A stretch of DNA of 64,000 bases from DASQMT01 sp963827335 (GTDB lineage: Bacteria; Actinomycetota; Thermoleophilia; Solirubrobacterales; Solirubrobacteraceae): the NCBI GenBank assembly GCA_963827335.1, contig CAWHAP010000009.1, positions 62,001-126,000 on the forward strand, written 5' to 3'. Position numbers and translations under genes: made by a program. Within the stretch, counting starts at the first letter, position 1. The number at the start of each line of letters is the position of its first letter. The notes under the pieces are model-generated. The model saw only the letters and a program-made list of their open reading frames with translations. It searched no databases and was not told where the DNA came from. Below are positions 46,125 through 53,807 of the stretch, one piece after another.

Positions 46125-46751
46125 CTAGGTGTTCTTGATCGTGATGCCCTCGAGGATGTTGGCCACGCGCTCGGTCGCGTCGATGGCATCCTCGAGACGC
46201 TCGAAGATGTCCTTCCAGCGGATCACGAGCATGGGGTCGATCCCCGCCTGGAACAGCGACGCGAGGGCCTCGCGCACCACGCGGTCGCCCTCGTTCTCGT
46301 AGCGGTTGATCTCGACCGTGAAGTGGTGGATGTCCTCGAACCCGCGCAGCCGCGGGATCGCCTGCGCGACCTGCCGGCAGGACGCGCTGAGGATCTTCGC
46401 CTGCTGCTGGGCCTGGCTCATCGGCGCCTCGATCCGATAGAGCGCGAAGAAGTCCGCGACCTCCTCGATCCAGTCGACGATGTCGTCGAGCCCGGACGCG
46501 AGGGCGTAGATGTCCTCGCGGTCGATCGGCGTGACGAACGTCTGGTTGAGGCGCTGGATGATGTCGTGCGTGATCCGGTCGCCCTCCTGCTCGCAGACGA
46601 CGATGTCGCGCGACAGCTCGTTGTTGTCGGGCCACTCGTGCACCAGGCGCTCGAGCAGCTCCGCGGCGCGCACGATGTTCGCGCCCGCCTCTTCGAACAG
46701 GTCGAAGAACTCCCGCTCCTTCGGAGCGAAGAGCTTGGACAGCTGGACCAT
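46125..46751 (-). CDS. DUF47/PhoU-like regulator of PiT
   Basis: A 208-residue PhoU-like helical protein (YkaA/Pit accessory family). Conserved E/D-rich metal-binding helix segments: SRDIVVCEQEGDRITHDIIQ, GLDDIVDWIEEVADFF, VEINRYENEGDRVVREAL. PhoU-like proteins of this family are routinely encoded just before PiT genes and tune phosphate flux. ATG start. Confidence 0.93.
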   Translation of the reverse strand: MVQLSKLFAPKEREFFDLFEEAGANIVRAAELLERLVHEWPDNNELSRDIVVCEQEGDRITHDIIQRLNQTFVTPIDREDIYALASGLDDIVDWIEEVADFFALYRIEAPMSQAQQQAKILSASCRQVAQAIPRLRGFEDIHHFTVEINRYENEGDRVVREALASLFQAGIDPMLVIRWKDIFERLEDAIDATERVANILEGITIKNT

Positions 46752-46777
46752 GGTCCGCGAGCCTATTGTGGCCCGCG

Positions 46778-46792
46778 TGTGAACTTGTGAAC
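46778..46792 (-). promoter_or_regulatory. Direct repeat upstream of DUF47-PiT operon, possible PhoP-type site
   Basis: Reads GTTCACA, A, GTTCACA on the minus strand (two identical 7-base units, 8-base period), 27 bases before the DUF47 start. Streptomyces PHO boxes use GTTCACC-like units but at 11-base spacing, so this is only a partial match. CACAAT downstream could be a -10. Confidence 0.35.
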
Positions 46793-46799
46793 GACTTGT

Positions 46800-47693
46800 T
46801 TACGCGCGCTGCCGGTCGTGCAGCTGCTGCTTGAGCCGGTGCAGCTCCTCGGGCGCGATTCCGTAGGTGTGCTCGGGTCCGGGGAACGCCCGCGTGCGGA
46901 CCTCCTCGGTGAAGGCGCGCATCCCGCGCAGCATCTCGCCGCGCACGTCGGCGTAGACCTTCACGAACTTGGGCTGGAAGTTGCCGTGCATCCCGAGCAT
47001 GTCGTGCAGCACCAGGACCTGGCCGTCGGTGCTCGCGCCCGCGCCGATCCCGATGACCGGGATCTCCATCCGGTCCATGATCACGTCGGTCACGTCCGCG
47101 GGGATGGCCTCGAAGACGATCGAGAAGCAGCCGGCCTCCTGCAGCTCCAGCGCCTCGTCCAGCACGGCCCGGGCGCGCTCGGCCGTCCGGCCCTGCGCGC
47201 GGTAGCCGCCGAGGGCGGTCGCGGTCTGCGGCGTCAGCCCGACGTGGCCCATCACCGGCACGCCGGCGCGCACGATCGCGCGGGCGCGGTCGGCGGAGCC
47301 CTCGACCTTGACGGCGTCGGCGCCGGCCTCCTTGACGAAGCGGTGCGCCGTGGCGATCGCCTGCTCGTCGGACGCCTCGTAGGAGCCGAACGGCAGGTCG
47401 GCGACGAGCAGCGGCGTGCGCAGGCCGCGGCGCACGGCCGCGGTGAGCATGATCAGCTCGTCGACGGTGACCGGGACCGTGTCGGTGTAGCCGAGCACGT
47501 TGTTGGCGGCGCTGTCGCCCACGAGGACGACGTCGACGCCCGCGGCCTCGGCGATCCTGGCGCTCGGGTGGTCGTAGGCGGTCACCATCACGATCGGCTC
47601 GCCCAGGGCGCGCATCTCCCCGAGCTTCGTGAGGGTCACCGGGCGGCGCTGGTCGGCGCCGGCGGGCTGGTCGGGACGGGGCGGGGTGGACAT
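46800..47693 (-). CDS. panB: 3-methyl-2-oxobutanoate hydroxymethyltransferase
   Basis: First committed step of pantothenate synthesis: adds a hydroxymethyl group from methylene-THF to alpha-ketoisovalerate. 297 residues. MVTAYDHPSARIAEAAGVDV, LVGDSAANNVLGYTDTVPVT, magnesium-binding Asp in ADLPFGSYEAS, KVEGS, GHVGLTPQ, and FEAIPADVT are intact. The ATG at 47693 was chosen because AAAGGAG lies 6 bases upstream; an ATG 30 bases earlier overlaps the panC stop. Confidence 0.96.
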   Translation of the reverse strand: MSTPPRPDQPAGADQRRPVTLTKLGEMRALGEPIVMVTAYDHPSARIAEAAGVDVVLVGDSAANNVLGYTDTVPVTVDELIMLTAAVRRGLRTPLLVADLPFGSYEASDEQAIATAHRFVKEAGADAVKVEGSADRARAIVRAGVPVMGHVGLTPQTATALGGYRAQGRTAERARAVLDEALELQEAGCFSIVFEAIPADVTDVIMDRMEIPVIGIGAGASTDGQVLVLHDMLGMHGNFQPKFVKVYADVRGEMLRGMRAFTEEVRTRAFPGPEHTYGIAPEELHRLKQQLHDRQRA

Positions 47694-47722
47694 TCGCTGC
47701 TCCTTTGCGTGGTTGGCGCCCA

Positions 47723-48589
47723 TCAGCGATGGGTCGCCACCTGCTCGGTGTCGACGAGGACGTTGTCGATGAGCCGTGCCGGCCCGACGCGGGCCGCCAC
47801 GACCACCAGGATCCTGCCGGCGATCCGGGACACGGGGTCGAGCGTGTCCGGGTCGACGACGGAGAAGTACTCGGGTGCGACGCCGGCCTCGGCCATCGCG
47901 GCGCGGCCGGCACGGACGACGGCGGCGGGGTCGCGCTCGCCGTCCGTCACCGCGGCGGACGCGGCGTCCAGGCCCTGGCGCAGGGCGAGCGCCCGCTCGC
48001 GGTCCTCGGGCCCGAGGCGCGCGTTGCGGGACGACAGCGCGAGGCCGTCGGGCTCGCGCACGGTCGCGACGCTCTCGATCCGGACCGGCACGTCGAGATC
48101 GCGCACCATGCGGCGGATCACGACGACCTGCTGGGCGTCCTTCTGGCCGAAGAAGGCGACGTCGGGGGCGACGATGTTGAACAGCTTGGCGACCACCGTG
48201 CAGACGGCGTCGAAGTGCCCGGTGCCGCGCTCGGCGCCCTCCAGCACGGCGCCCAGGCCCTGCACGCGCACCGTCGTGACGAACCCGTCGGGGTAGATCT
48301 CGGACACGGGGGGCGCGAACAGCACGTCGACGCCGAGCGCGGCGGCGATGGCGGCGTCCCCGTCCTCGGTGCGCGGGTAGGCGGCGAGGTCGCCGGCCTC
48401 CTCGAACTGGGCGGGGTTGACGAAGAGCGAGACGACGACCTCGTCGCAGGCGGCGCGGGCGGCCTCCATCAGCGCCTCGTGGCCGGCGTGGAACGCGCCC
48501 ATGGTCGGCACGAGGCCGACGCTGCGCCCGGCGCGGCGGGCGGCGGCGACGTGCGCGCGCACCGCGGCGATCGTGCGCAGCGTCCTCAT
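47723..48589 (-). CDS. panC: Pantothenate synthetase
   Basis: Ligates pantoate and beta-alanine with ATP. 288 residues, normal length. HIGH-type motif PTMGAFHAGHEALM, NPAQF, FFGQKDAQQVVVIRRMVRDL (KMSKS-like region follows at ALSSRNARL). Overlaps the DUF2520 gene by 4 bases (ATGA) and sits upstream of panB. Confidence 0.96.
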   Translation of the reverse strand: MRTLRTIAAVRAHVAAARRAGRSVGLVPTMGAFHAGHEALMEAARAACDEVVVSLFVNPAQFEEAGDLAAYPRTEDGDAAIAAALGVDVLFAPPVSEIYPDGFVTTVRVQGLGAVLEGAERGTGHFDAVCTVVAKLFNIVAPDVAFFGQKDAQQVVVIRRMVRDLDVPVRIESVATVREPDGLALSSRNARLGPEDRERALALRQGLDAASAAVTDGERDPAAVVRAGRAAMAEAGVAPEYFSVVDPDTLDPVSRIAGRILVVVAARVGPARLIDNVLVDTEQVATHR

Positions 48590-49332
48590 GCCGGGCTCCC
48601 GGCGGAGGCCAGCGCGCGCGTGGCGTCCGCCAGCGCGTCGTAGAGCGCCAGCAGGTCGGGGGCGCGCTCCTCGACGGCCGCGCGCTGGCGCGCGACGGTC
48701 GCCTCGTCCCCGCGGGCGATCGGGCCCGTCAGCGCCGCCTCGGCGCCCAGCCGCGCCCAGTTGTCGACGGCCGCGCGCACGAGCGGCGCCAGCAGCGCGC
48801 GATCCACGCCGGCGGAGGCGGCGAGGCGCTCCGCCGCGCCCTCGAGCGTGACGAGGAAGTTGGAGGCGATCGAGGCGGCCGCGTGGTAGGCCGCGCGGTC
48901 GGCGTCGGCCACCGTGGTGGCCCGCATCCCGAGGCGGCCGGCGAGCGCCTGCGCGACGGCGAGCGCGCGCGGCGTGCTGCCGGCGATCGCGGCGCCCGCG
49001 CCGGCGAAGACGGCCGCGCCGCCGGCGGGGACGGTCATGAGCGGATGGAGGCCGAACGCCTCGTGGCCGGCGAGCACGTCGAGGCCCGTGGCCCCCGAGC
49101 AGTGCCCGACCGGCGCGCCCCGGGGGACGGCGGCCGCCGCGGCCGCGATCTCACCGTCCGGCACGCACAGGAGCACCGCGTCGGCGCCCCGCGGGCTCGC
49201 TCCACGGCCGAGCGGGCCGTCGATCTCGAGGCCTGCCGCGCCGAGGGCGGCGGCGAGGGCGGTTCCGAGCCGTCCCGCGCCGACGATCGCGCACGAATGG
49301 AGTGGTGTGGGGATCCGGTCCAGTTCTCGCAT
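48586..49332 (-). CDS. Rossmann/DUF2520 protein in pan operon
   Basis: A 248-residue NADP-binding-like protein: GxGxxG in AIVGAGRLGTALAAALG, then DAVLLCVPDGEIAAAAAAV and GHCSGATGLDVL, with a C-terminal helical DUF2520 domain (AAYHAAASIASNFLVTLEGA). Related folds include ketopantoate reductase and pyrroline-5-carboxylate reductase. It is first in the operon with panC and panB, and no panE is present here, so a ketopantoate reductase-type role is a reasonable inference. ATG start. Confidence 0.85.
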   Translation of the reverse strand: MRELDRIPTPLHSCAIVGAGRLGTALAAALGAAGLEIDGPLGRGASPRGADAVLLCVPDGEIAAAAAAVPRGAPVGHCSGATGLDVLAGHEAFGLHPLMTVPAGGAAVFAGAGAAIAGSTPRALAVAQALAGRLGMRATTVADADRAAYHAAASIASNFLVTLEGAAERLAASAGVDRALLAPLVRAAVDNWARLGAEAALTGPIARGDEATVARQRAAVEERAPDLLALYDALADATRALASAGSPA

Positions 49333-49376
49333 GAGATACCGGCTGGTTCTCCGCGGAGTCTAGTACGCCGGGCGGC

Positions 49377-49793
49377 TCACCCCCGGCGAGCCTGGTTGAA
49401 GCGCAGCATGTTGCCGGAGGGATCGCGGAACGCGCAGTCGCGCACGCCGTACGGCTGGTCGATCGGCTCCTGCAGCACCTCGGCGCCCGCGGCGCGGATG
49501 CGCTCGAAGGTGGCGTCGCAGTCGTCGCTCGTGAAGATGACGCCGCGCAGCATGCCCTTCGCCAGCAGCTCCGCCATGGCCTCCTTGTCGCCGGCCGAGG
49601 CGTTCGGGTCCGCGAGCGGCGGTTCGAGCACGATCTCCACGTCGGGCTGCGCCGGCGACCCCACGGTCACCCAGCGCATCCCCTCGAACCGGACGTCGTT
49701 GCGCACCTCGAGGCCGAGCACGTCCTGATAGAAGGCGAGCGCCTTGTCATGGTCGTCGACGGCGATGAAGCACGTTGAGAGCTTGATGTCCAT
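49377..49793 (-). CDS. VOC (glyoxalase/bleomycin-resistance) superfamily protein
   Basis: A 138-residue two-module VOC protein: FIAVDDHDKALAFYQDVLGL, then GVIFTSDDCDATFERIRAAG and VRDCAFRDPSGNMLRFNQ. The usual metal residues are partly present (E in IVLEPPL; the C-terminal Asn-Arg end differs from glyoxalase I). Frequently paired with an AraC regulator as here; the regulator gene is 4 bases upstream. Substrate unknown. Confidence 0.9.
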   Translation of the reverse strand: MDIKLSTCFIAVDDHDKALAFYQDVLGLEVRNDVRFEGMRWVTVGSPAQPDVEIVLEPPLADPNASAGDKEAMAELLAKGMLRGVIFTSDDCDATFERIRAAGAEVLQEPIDQPYGVRDCAFRDPSGNMLRFNQARRG

Positions 49794-49797
49794 GCGG

Positions 49798-50223
49798 TCA
49801 CGATATGGGCCGGGAAGCACGGTTCGCTTCTCCGTTCCTGACCGGTCGCGTGTGGATCTTGGCGACGCATGCCGGGATGGCGGCGCCCTCGTCGTGGCGG
49901 CGGGCGCGGTAGGCGCTCGGGCTCTCGCCGACCAGCTCGGTGAACCGCGAGCTGAACGACCCCAGCGACGCGCATCCGACCTCGAAGCAGACCTCCGTCA
50001 CGGTCAGGTCACCGCGCCGCAGCAGCGCCTTCGCCCGCTCGATCCGGCGCGTCATCAGGTAGCTGTACGGCGTCTCCCCGAAGGCGGCGCGAAAGCTGCG
50101 GGAGAAATGGCCCGGCGACATCAGGGCGGTGCGCGCGAGCGCCGGGACGTCGAGCGGCTGGGCGTAGTCGCGGTCCATCCGGTCACGGGCCTGGCGCAAC
50201 CGGACGAGGTCCTCCAAGGTCAC
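49798..50223 (-). CDS. AraC-family regulator (short, DNA-binding domain only)
   Basis: A 141-residue protein consisting almost only of the AraC double HTH: PALARTALMSPGHFSRSFRA, GETPYSYLMTRRIERAKALL, VTEVCFEVGCASLGSFSSRF, GESPSAYRARR. It lacks a separate effector domain. GTG start. It probably controls the VOC gene 4 bases downstream. Confidence 0.93.
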   Translation of the reverse strand: MTLEDLVRLRQARDRMDRDYAQPLDVPALARTALMSPGHFSRSFRAAFGETPYSYLMTRRIERAKALLRRGDLTVTEVCFEVGCASLGSFSSRFTELVGESPSAYRARRHDEGAAIPACVAKIHTRPVRNGEANRASRPIS

Positions 50224-50293
50224 GCGACCAGCATCCCACAGGCGCTGGGCCGGCGGCGCCGCGCCGCAAGTCCGGAAACAGCGGCGTCCCCGG

Positions 50294-50321
50294 TTGCTGT
50301 CGCCGCACGCCGGGTTATGGT
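50294..50321 (+). promoter_or_regulatory. Promoter of the uracil-DNA glycosylase gene, leaderless type
   Basis: TTGCTG (50294-50299), 16 bases, TATGGT (50316-50321), then 6 bases to the GTG at 50328. Transcription would start at the start codon; no ribosome site is seen. Confidence 0.5.
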
Positions 50322-50327
50322 GACGGC

Positions 50328-52097
50328 GTGGCTTCCGCAGCGACGCGGCGCGAGGAACTGAAGGCCGTCTGGCAGCAGGCGCAGGGGTGCACGAAGTGCC
50401 CGCAGCTCGCCTCCACGCGCCACTCCGTGGTGTTCGGGGCCGGGAACGCCGACGCCGATCTCATGTTCGTGGGCGAGGCCCCGGGCGCCAACGAGGACAA
50501 GCAGGGCCTGCCGTTCGTCGGGCAGGCCGGGAGGCTGCTGGAGACGCTCCTGGGCGAGATCGGCCTCGCCCGCGGGGACGTCTTCATCTGCAACGTCCTG
50601 AAGTGTCTGAGATACAACGCGAAGGTGCAGCTCGGCGACGGGTCGTGGGAGCGGATCGGCCGGCTCGTCCGAACAGGCTATGCCGGCACGGTGATGTCGG
50701 TTGACGACACCGGGCAGGTCGTGCCGAGGCAAGTCATCGGCTGGCACGCCTCTCCGCTCGGTGAGCGCCGCGTGTTCCGGCTCAGCCACCGCAACGCCAA
50801 GCATGCGGGCGCGGGGAAGGTGAGCATCGAGCTGACGGGCGACCATCCCGTGCTCACCGAGCGGGGGTACGTGCCGGCTCAGGAGCTGACCGCCCGGGAC
50901 CGCATCGCGACCGGTCAGGGGGTGAGTGCCCTGGCGCGCGACGTCGTGTGCGGGAGCCTGCTCGGCGACGGGACGCTGCAGGCCGCATCGAGCCACCTCA
51001 CGTACTCGCACTCGATGCATCAGGTCGAGTATGCGGAGCACAAGGCCCAGCTGCTGGCCGAGTTCGGTCCAGCCATCGAGGGACGGGAGGTCGCAGCAGT
51101 CGCAGGGAGCGGTCGTCTCTACCCCGTGGTGCATGTTCGGACCCGCGCACATCGGGCGCTGCGCGTCCTTCGAGCTGAGTTCTACCGTCCGACGAAGTGC
51201 GTTCCCGAGTGGATCGCCGAAGAGCTCAATCCGCGGATGCTGGCCTTTTGGTTCATGGACGACGGCTGCTGCCGGATCCGGGATGGGCGGCGCCCGCTCG
51301 CCGAGATCGCGACGAACGGCTTCTCGGATGCTGACCGGCAGGTCCTGCTCCGAGGTCTGATGCGGCTGGGACTGCCGGCAAAGGCTGCCCGCGGTCGCAT
51401 CTACTTCGACGTGCAGACGACGCTCGCTCTGTCGCGGCTCATCGCGCCGTTCGTCCCGGACGCCATGCGATACAAGCTGGTCCCGGAGGTGGCGTCGGAG
51501 ATCGCGTTCGAGCCGTCGCTGGCGAAACCGGGCTCCCCCCAGGTCGTGTACGACGACGTCGAGATCGAGGACGTGACGGACCGGATGGGTGCGGACCGCA
51601 CGTTCTTCTGCCTCGACGTAGACGAGACCCACAACTTCGTCACCGCGGGCGGCGTCGTGCACAACTGCCGGCCCCCCGGCAACCGTGACCCGCTGCCGGG
51701 CGAGATCGACGCCTGCCAGGACTACCTGTTCCGGCAGCTCGAGCTGATCGAGCCGCGCGTGGTGTGCACGCTGGGGAACTTCGCCACGAAGCTGCTGCGC
51801 GCCGACCCGGGGACGGGCATCACGCGCCTGCACGGGCGTGAGGAGCTGCGCCGGATCGGGCCGCGCAACGTGCGCCTGTACCCGCTCTACCACCCGGCGG
51901 CGGCGCTCTACACGCCGTCGATGCTGGAGATCCTGCGGACGGACTTCGCGCGCATCCCCGAGCTGCTCGCCCAGCCCGCGCCCGAGCAGCCGGAGCCCGA
52001 GCCGGTCGTGCTCGCCGTGCCCGAGCCCGAGGTCGCAGCCGACGCGGCCGGCGAGCCCGAACCCGAGCCGCACCCGGCACAGCTCGGCCTGTTCTAG
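50328..52097 (+). CDS. Type-4 uracil-DNA glycosylase interrupted by an intein
   Basis: Removes uracil from DNA. 589 residues as translated, 235 after predicted splicing, the normal size. Extein motifs: GEAPGANED (49-57) and PFVGQAGRLLETLL (62-75), C-terminal catalytic loop LYHPAAALY. The Fe-S cysteines are C21, C24, C447 and C463; the intein (residues 93-446) separates the first two from the last two, so the enzyme needs splicing to bind its cluster. Spliced junction reads NVLK-CRPPGNRDP, the family motif. GTG start. The last 50 residues are a Pro/Glu-rich tail. The 3' end overlaps the convergent GNAT gene by 4 bases. Confidence 0.95.
   Translation: MASAATRREELKAVWQQAQGCTKCPQLASTRHSVVFGAGNADADLMFVGEAPGANEDKQGLPFVGQAGRLLETLLGEIGLARGDVFICNVLKCLRYNAKVQLGDGSWERIGRLVRTGYAGTVMSVDDTGQVVPRQVIGWHASPLGERRVFRLSHRNAKHAGAGKVSIELTGDHPVLTERGYVPAQELTARDRIATGQGVSALARDVVCGSLLGDGTLQAASSHLTYSHSMHQVEYAEHKAQLLAEFGPAIEGREVAAVAGSGRLYPVVHVRTRAHRALRVLRAEFYRPTKCVPEWIAEELNPRMLAFWFMDDGCCRIRDGRRPLAEIATNGFSDADRQVLLRGLMRLGLPAKAARGRIYFDVQTTLALSRLIAPFVPDAMRYKLVPEVASEIAFEPSLAKPGSPQVVYDDVEIEDVTDRMGADRTFFCLDVDETHNFVTAGGVVHNCRPPGNRDPLPGEIDACQDYLFRQLELIEPRVVCTLGNFATKLLRADPGTGITRLHGREELRRIGPRNVRLYPLYHPAAALYTPSMLEILRTDFARIPELLAQPAPEQPEPEPVVLAVPEPEVAADAAGEPEPEPHPAQLGLF
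50604..51665 (+). mobile_element. Intein with LAGLIDADG homing endonuclease
   Basis: 354-residue in-frame insertion. Splicing residues: C1 at residue 93 (CLRYNAKVQLGDGS, block A), TxxH in LTGDHPVLT (block B, T170/H173), FFCLDVDETHNFVTAGG (block F) and VVHN followed by C447 (block G; penultimate His445, last Asn446). Endonuclease: LAGLIDADG motif 1 VCGSLLGDGT (207-216, D214) and motif 2 MLAFWFMDDG (304-313, D311/D312). All key residues are intact, so splicing and DNA cleavage are both predicted. Codons look more A/T-rich than the flanks, consistent with horizontal arrival. Confidence 0.96.
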
Positions 52098-52690
52098 TCT
52101 GCCGCCCGGTTCTGGGCGTGCTCGTCGGCGGTGATCGCGTAGCGCTCGTGGTCGCGCCAGCGCCCGCCGATCAGCAGGTAGCGCGGCGAGTAGCCCTCGA
52201 GCCGGAAGCCGGCCCCGCGGGCGAGCGCGATCGAGGGCGCGTTGCCGGGCTGGATGTTGGCCTCCAGCCGGTGCAGCGACAGCGGCCCGAAGGCATGGTC
52301 GAGGACGAGCTGCATCGACTCGGACATGAGCCCCCGACCGGCATGGCGCGCGTTCGCGTAGTAGCCGAGGTAGGCGGACTGGAAGTAGCCGCGGACGATC
52401 TGCGACACGGTGAAGATGCCGACGAGGTCCCCGTCGGCGGCGAGCACCGCGGCGAGGCAGGCGAAGTCGTCGCGGACGGTGCGCGAGACGAGGTCGTCGA
52501 ACTGGTCGGCGCGCTCCGGCGGATAGGTCCATGGCCGATGCAGGTCCCGGCTCTCGCGCACCATCTCCAGGAACGCCTCCCGGTCGGAGAGCACGAGGTC
52601 GCGCAGCTCGACGCGGCTGCCCGGTCGTGTCGCGAGCGTGCGGGTGGCCGTCTCGGGCGCGGCGGGGCGCCGCAGCAGGCGCCGCCTCAC
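52094..52690 (-). CDS. GNAT acetyltransferase (RimJ/RimL type)
   Basis: A 198-residue N-acetyltransferase. VELRDLVLSDREAFLEMVRE is the RimJ/L start; acetyl-CoA-binding segment ARHAGRGLMSESMQLVLDHA (R/QxxGxG-like), then LHRLEANIQPGNAPSIALAR and GAGFRLEGYSPRYLL. Probably acetylates a protein N-terminus, possibly ribosomal. Its stop overlaps the convergent uracil-DNA glycosylase stop (CTAG). Confidence 0.9.
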   Translation of the reverse strand: MRRRLLRRPAAPETATRTLATRPGSRVELRDLVLSDREAFLEMVRESRDLHRPWTYPPERADQFDDLVSRTVRDDFACLAAVLAADGDLVGIFTVSQIVRGYFQSAYLGYYANARHAGRGLMSESMQLVLDHAFGPLSLHRLEANIQPGNAPSIALARGAGFRLEGYSPRYLLIGGRWRDHERYAITADEHAQNRAAD

Positions 52691-52772
52691 GCGCGGTTCC
52701 GGCGATCGTGCATCCCTTCATGAAACAGCACCGCGTGCCGGGCGGCCATGACCATCGGGCGAGTCGGCCATC

Positions 52773-53807
52773 ATGCGGCCCGTGAGCGACCGGGCCGTGT
52801 GCGGGATCGACGCGCGGGCCGCCGTGCGGCCCGAGCTGGGCGGCGTCGAGCGGTGGGCGCGGGAGCTGACGGCCCGGCTGCCCGCCCTCCGGCCGGGCGG
52901 CTACGTCGTGCTGCGCCCGCCCGGCGCGCTCGTGCACCGCGCCGGGCACGCGTGGGAGCAGACGGTGCTGCCGGTCCGCGCGGCGCGGATGGCGGTCCTG
53001 CTGTGCCCCGCCAACCTCGCGCCGGTGGCGTACCCGCGCAGCGTGGTCGTCCTCCACGACGCCGCGCCGCTGCGCCATCCCGGCTGGTACTCCCGCGGCT
53101 ACGCCGGGCTGCAGCGGCGGCTCCTGCCGCTGATCGCGCGCCGCGCCAGGCACGTCATCACCGTCTCGGCGTTCTCGCGCCGTGAGCTGACCGAGCTGGC
53201 CGGGCTCGCGCCCGAGCGCGTCAGCGTCGTGCCGGGCGGGGTGGACCCCGCCTTCTCCCCGGCGGCGGACGCCGAGCGCGCGCGTGCGGCGCTGGGCCTC
53301 GTGCGGCCCTACGTCCTGTGCGTCGCCTCCCACACGGCCCGCAAGAACCTGGCGGCGCTCGTCCCGGCCGCCGAGGCGCTCGCCCGCGAGGGGATCGACG
53401 TCGCCGTCGCCGGCGGGCACCGGCCCCAGTTCGCGGCCGAGGCCGGGCTGGACGCCCTGCGGCTGCTCGGCCACGTGCCCGACCCGCTCCTGCCGGGGCT
53501 CTACGCGGGCGCTGAGGCGTTCGCGCTGCCGTCGGTCTACGAGGGCTTCGGCCTGCCGGTGCTGGAGGCGATGGCCGCCGGGACGCCGGTCGTGGCCGCC
53601 GACGTCGCCGCGCTCCCGGAGACGTGCGGCGGCGCGGCGCGGCTCGTGGCCCCCGAGGGCGAGGAGCTGCGCGACGCGCTCGTCGCGCTGCTGGGCGACG
53701 GCGCCGAGCGCGCGCGGCTGCGCGCCGCCGGGCTGGCCCGGGCGCAGCGCTTCACGTGGAACGCCACCGCGGCCGCGGTCGACGCCATCGTCCAGAAGCA
53801 CGCCTAA
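52773..53807 (+). CDS. GT4 family glycosyltransferase
   Basis: A 344-residue retaining GT-B glycosyltransferase: N-domain with VVLHDAAPLRHPGWYSRGY and ITVSAFSRREL, hinge GGVDPAFSP, donor-binding C-domain with GLYAGAEAFALPSVYEGFGLPVLEAMAAG (motif EGFGLPVLE, written within its full segment at 247-275) and PVVAADVAALPETCGGAA. Resembles alpha-mannosyl- or glucosyltransferases of cell-surface glycan assembly. ATG at 52773 or GTG three codons later. Overlaps the convergent GH39-like gene by 4 bases. Confidence 0.93.
   Translation: MRPVSDRAVCGIDARAAVRPELGGVERWARELTARLPALRPGGYVVLRPPGALVHRAGHAWEQTVLPVRAARMAVLLCPANLAPVAYPRSVVVLHDAAPLRHPGWYSRGYAGLQRRLLPLIARRARHVITVSAFSRRELTELAGLAPERVSVVPGGVDPAFSPAADAERARAALGLVRPYVLCVASHTARKNLAALVPAAEALAREGIDVAVAGGHRPQFAAEAGLDALRLLGHVPDPLLPGLYAGAEAFALPSVYEGFGLPVLEAMAAGTPVVAADVAALPETCGGAARLVAPEGEELRDALVALLGDGAERARLRAAGLARAQRFTWNATAAAVDAIVQKHA

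Noticed and set aside
45022..47913. 963-codon open frame spanning PiT, DUF47 and panB
   Set aside because: Only its C-terminal part is PiT; the rest is out-of-frame sequence over DUF47 and panB.
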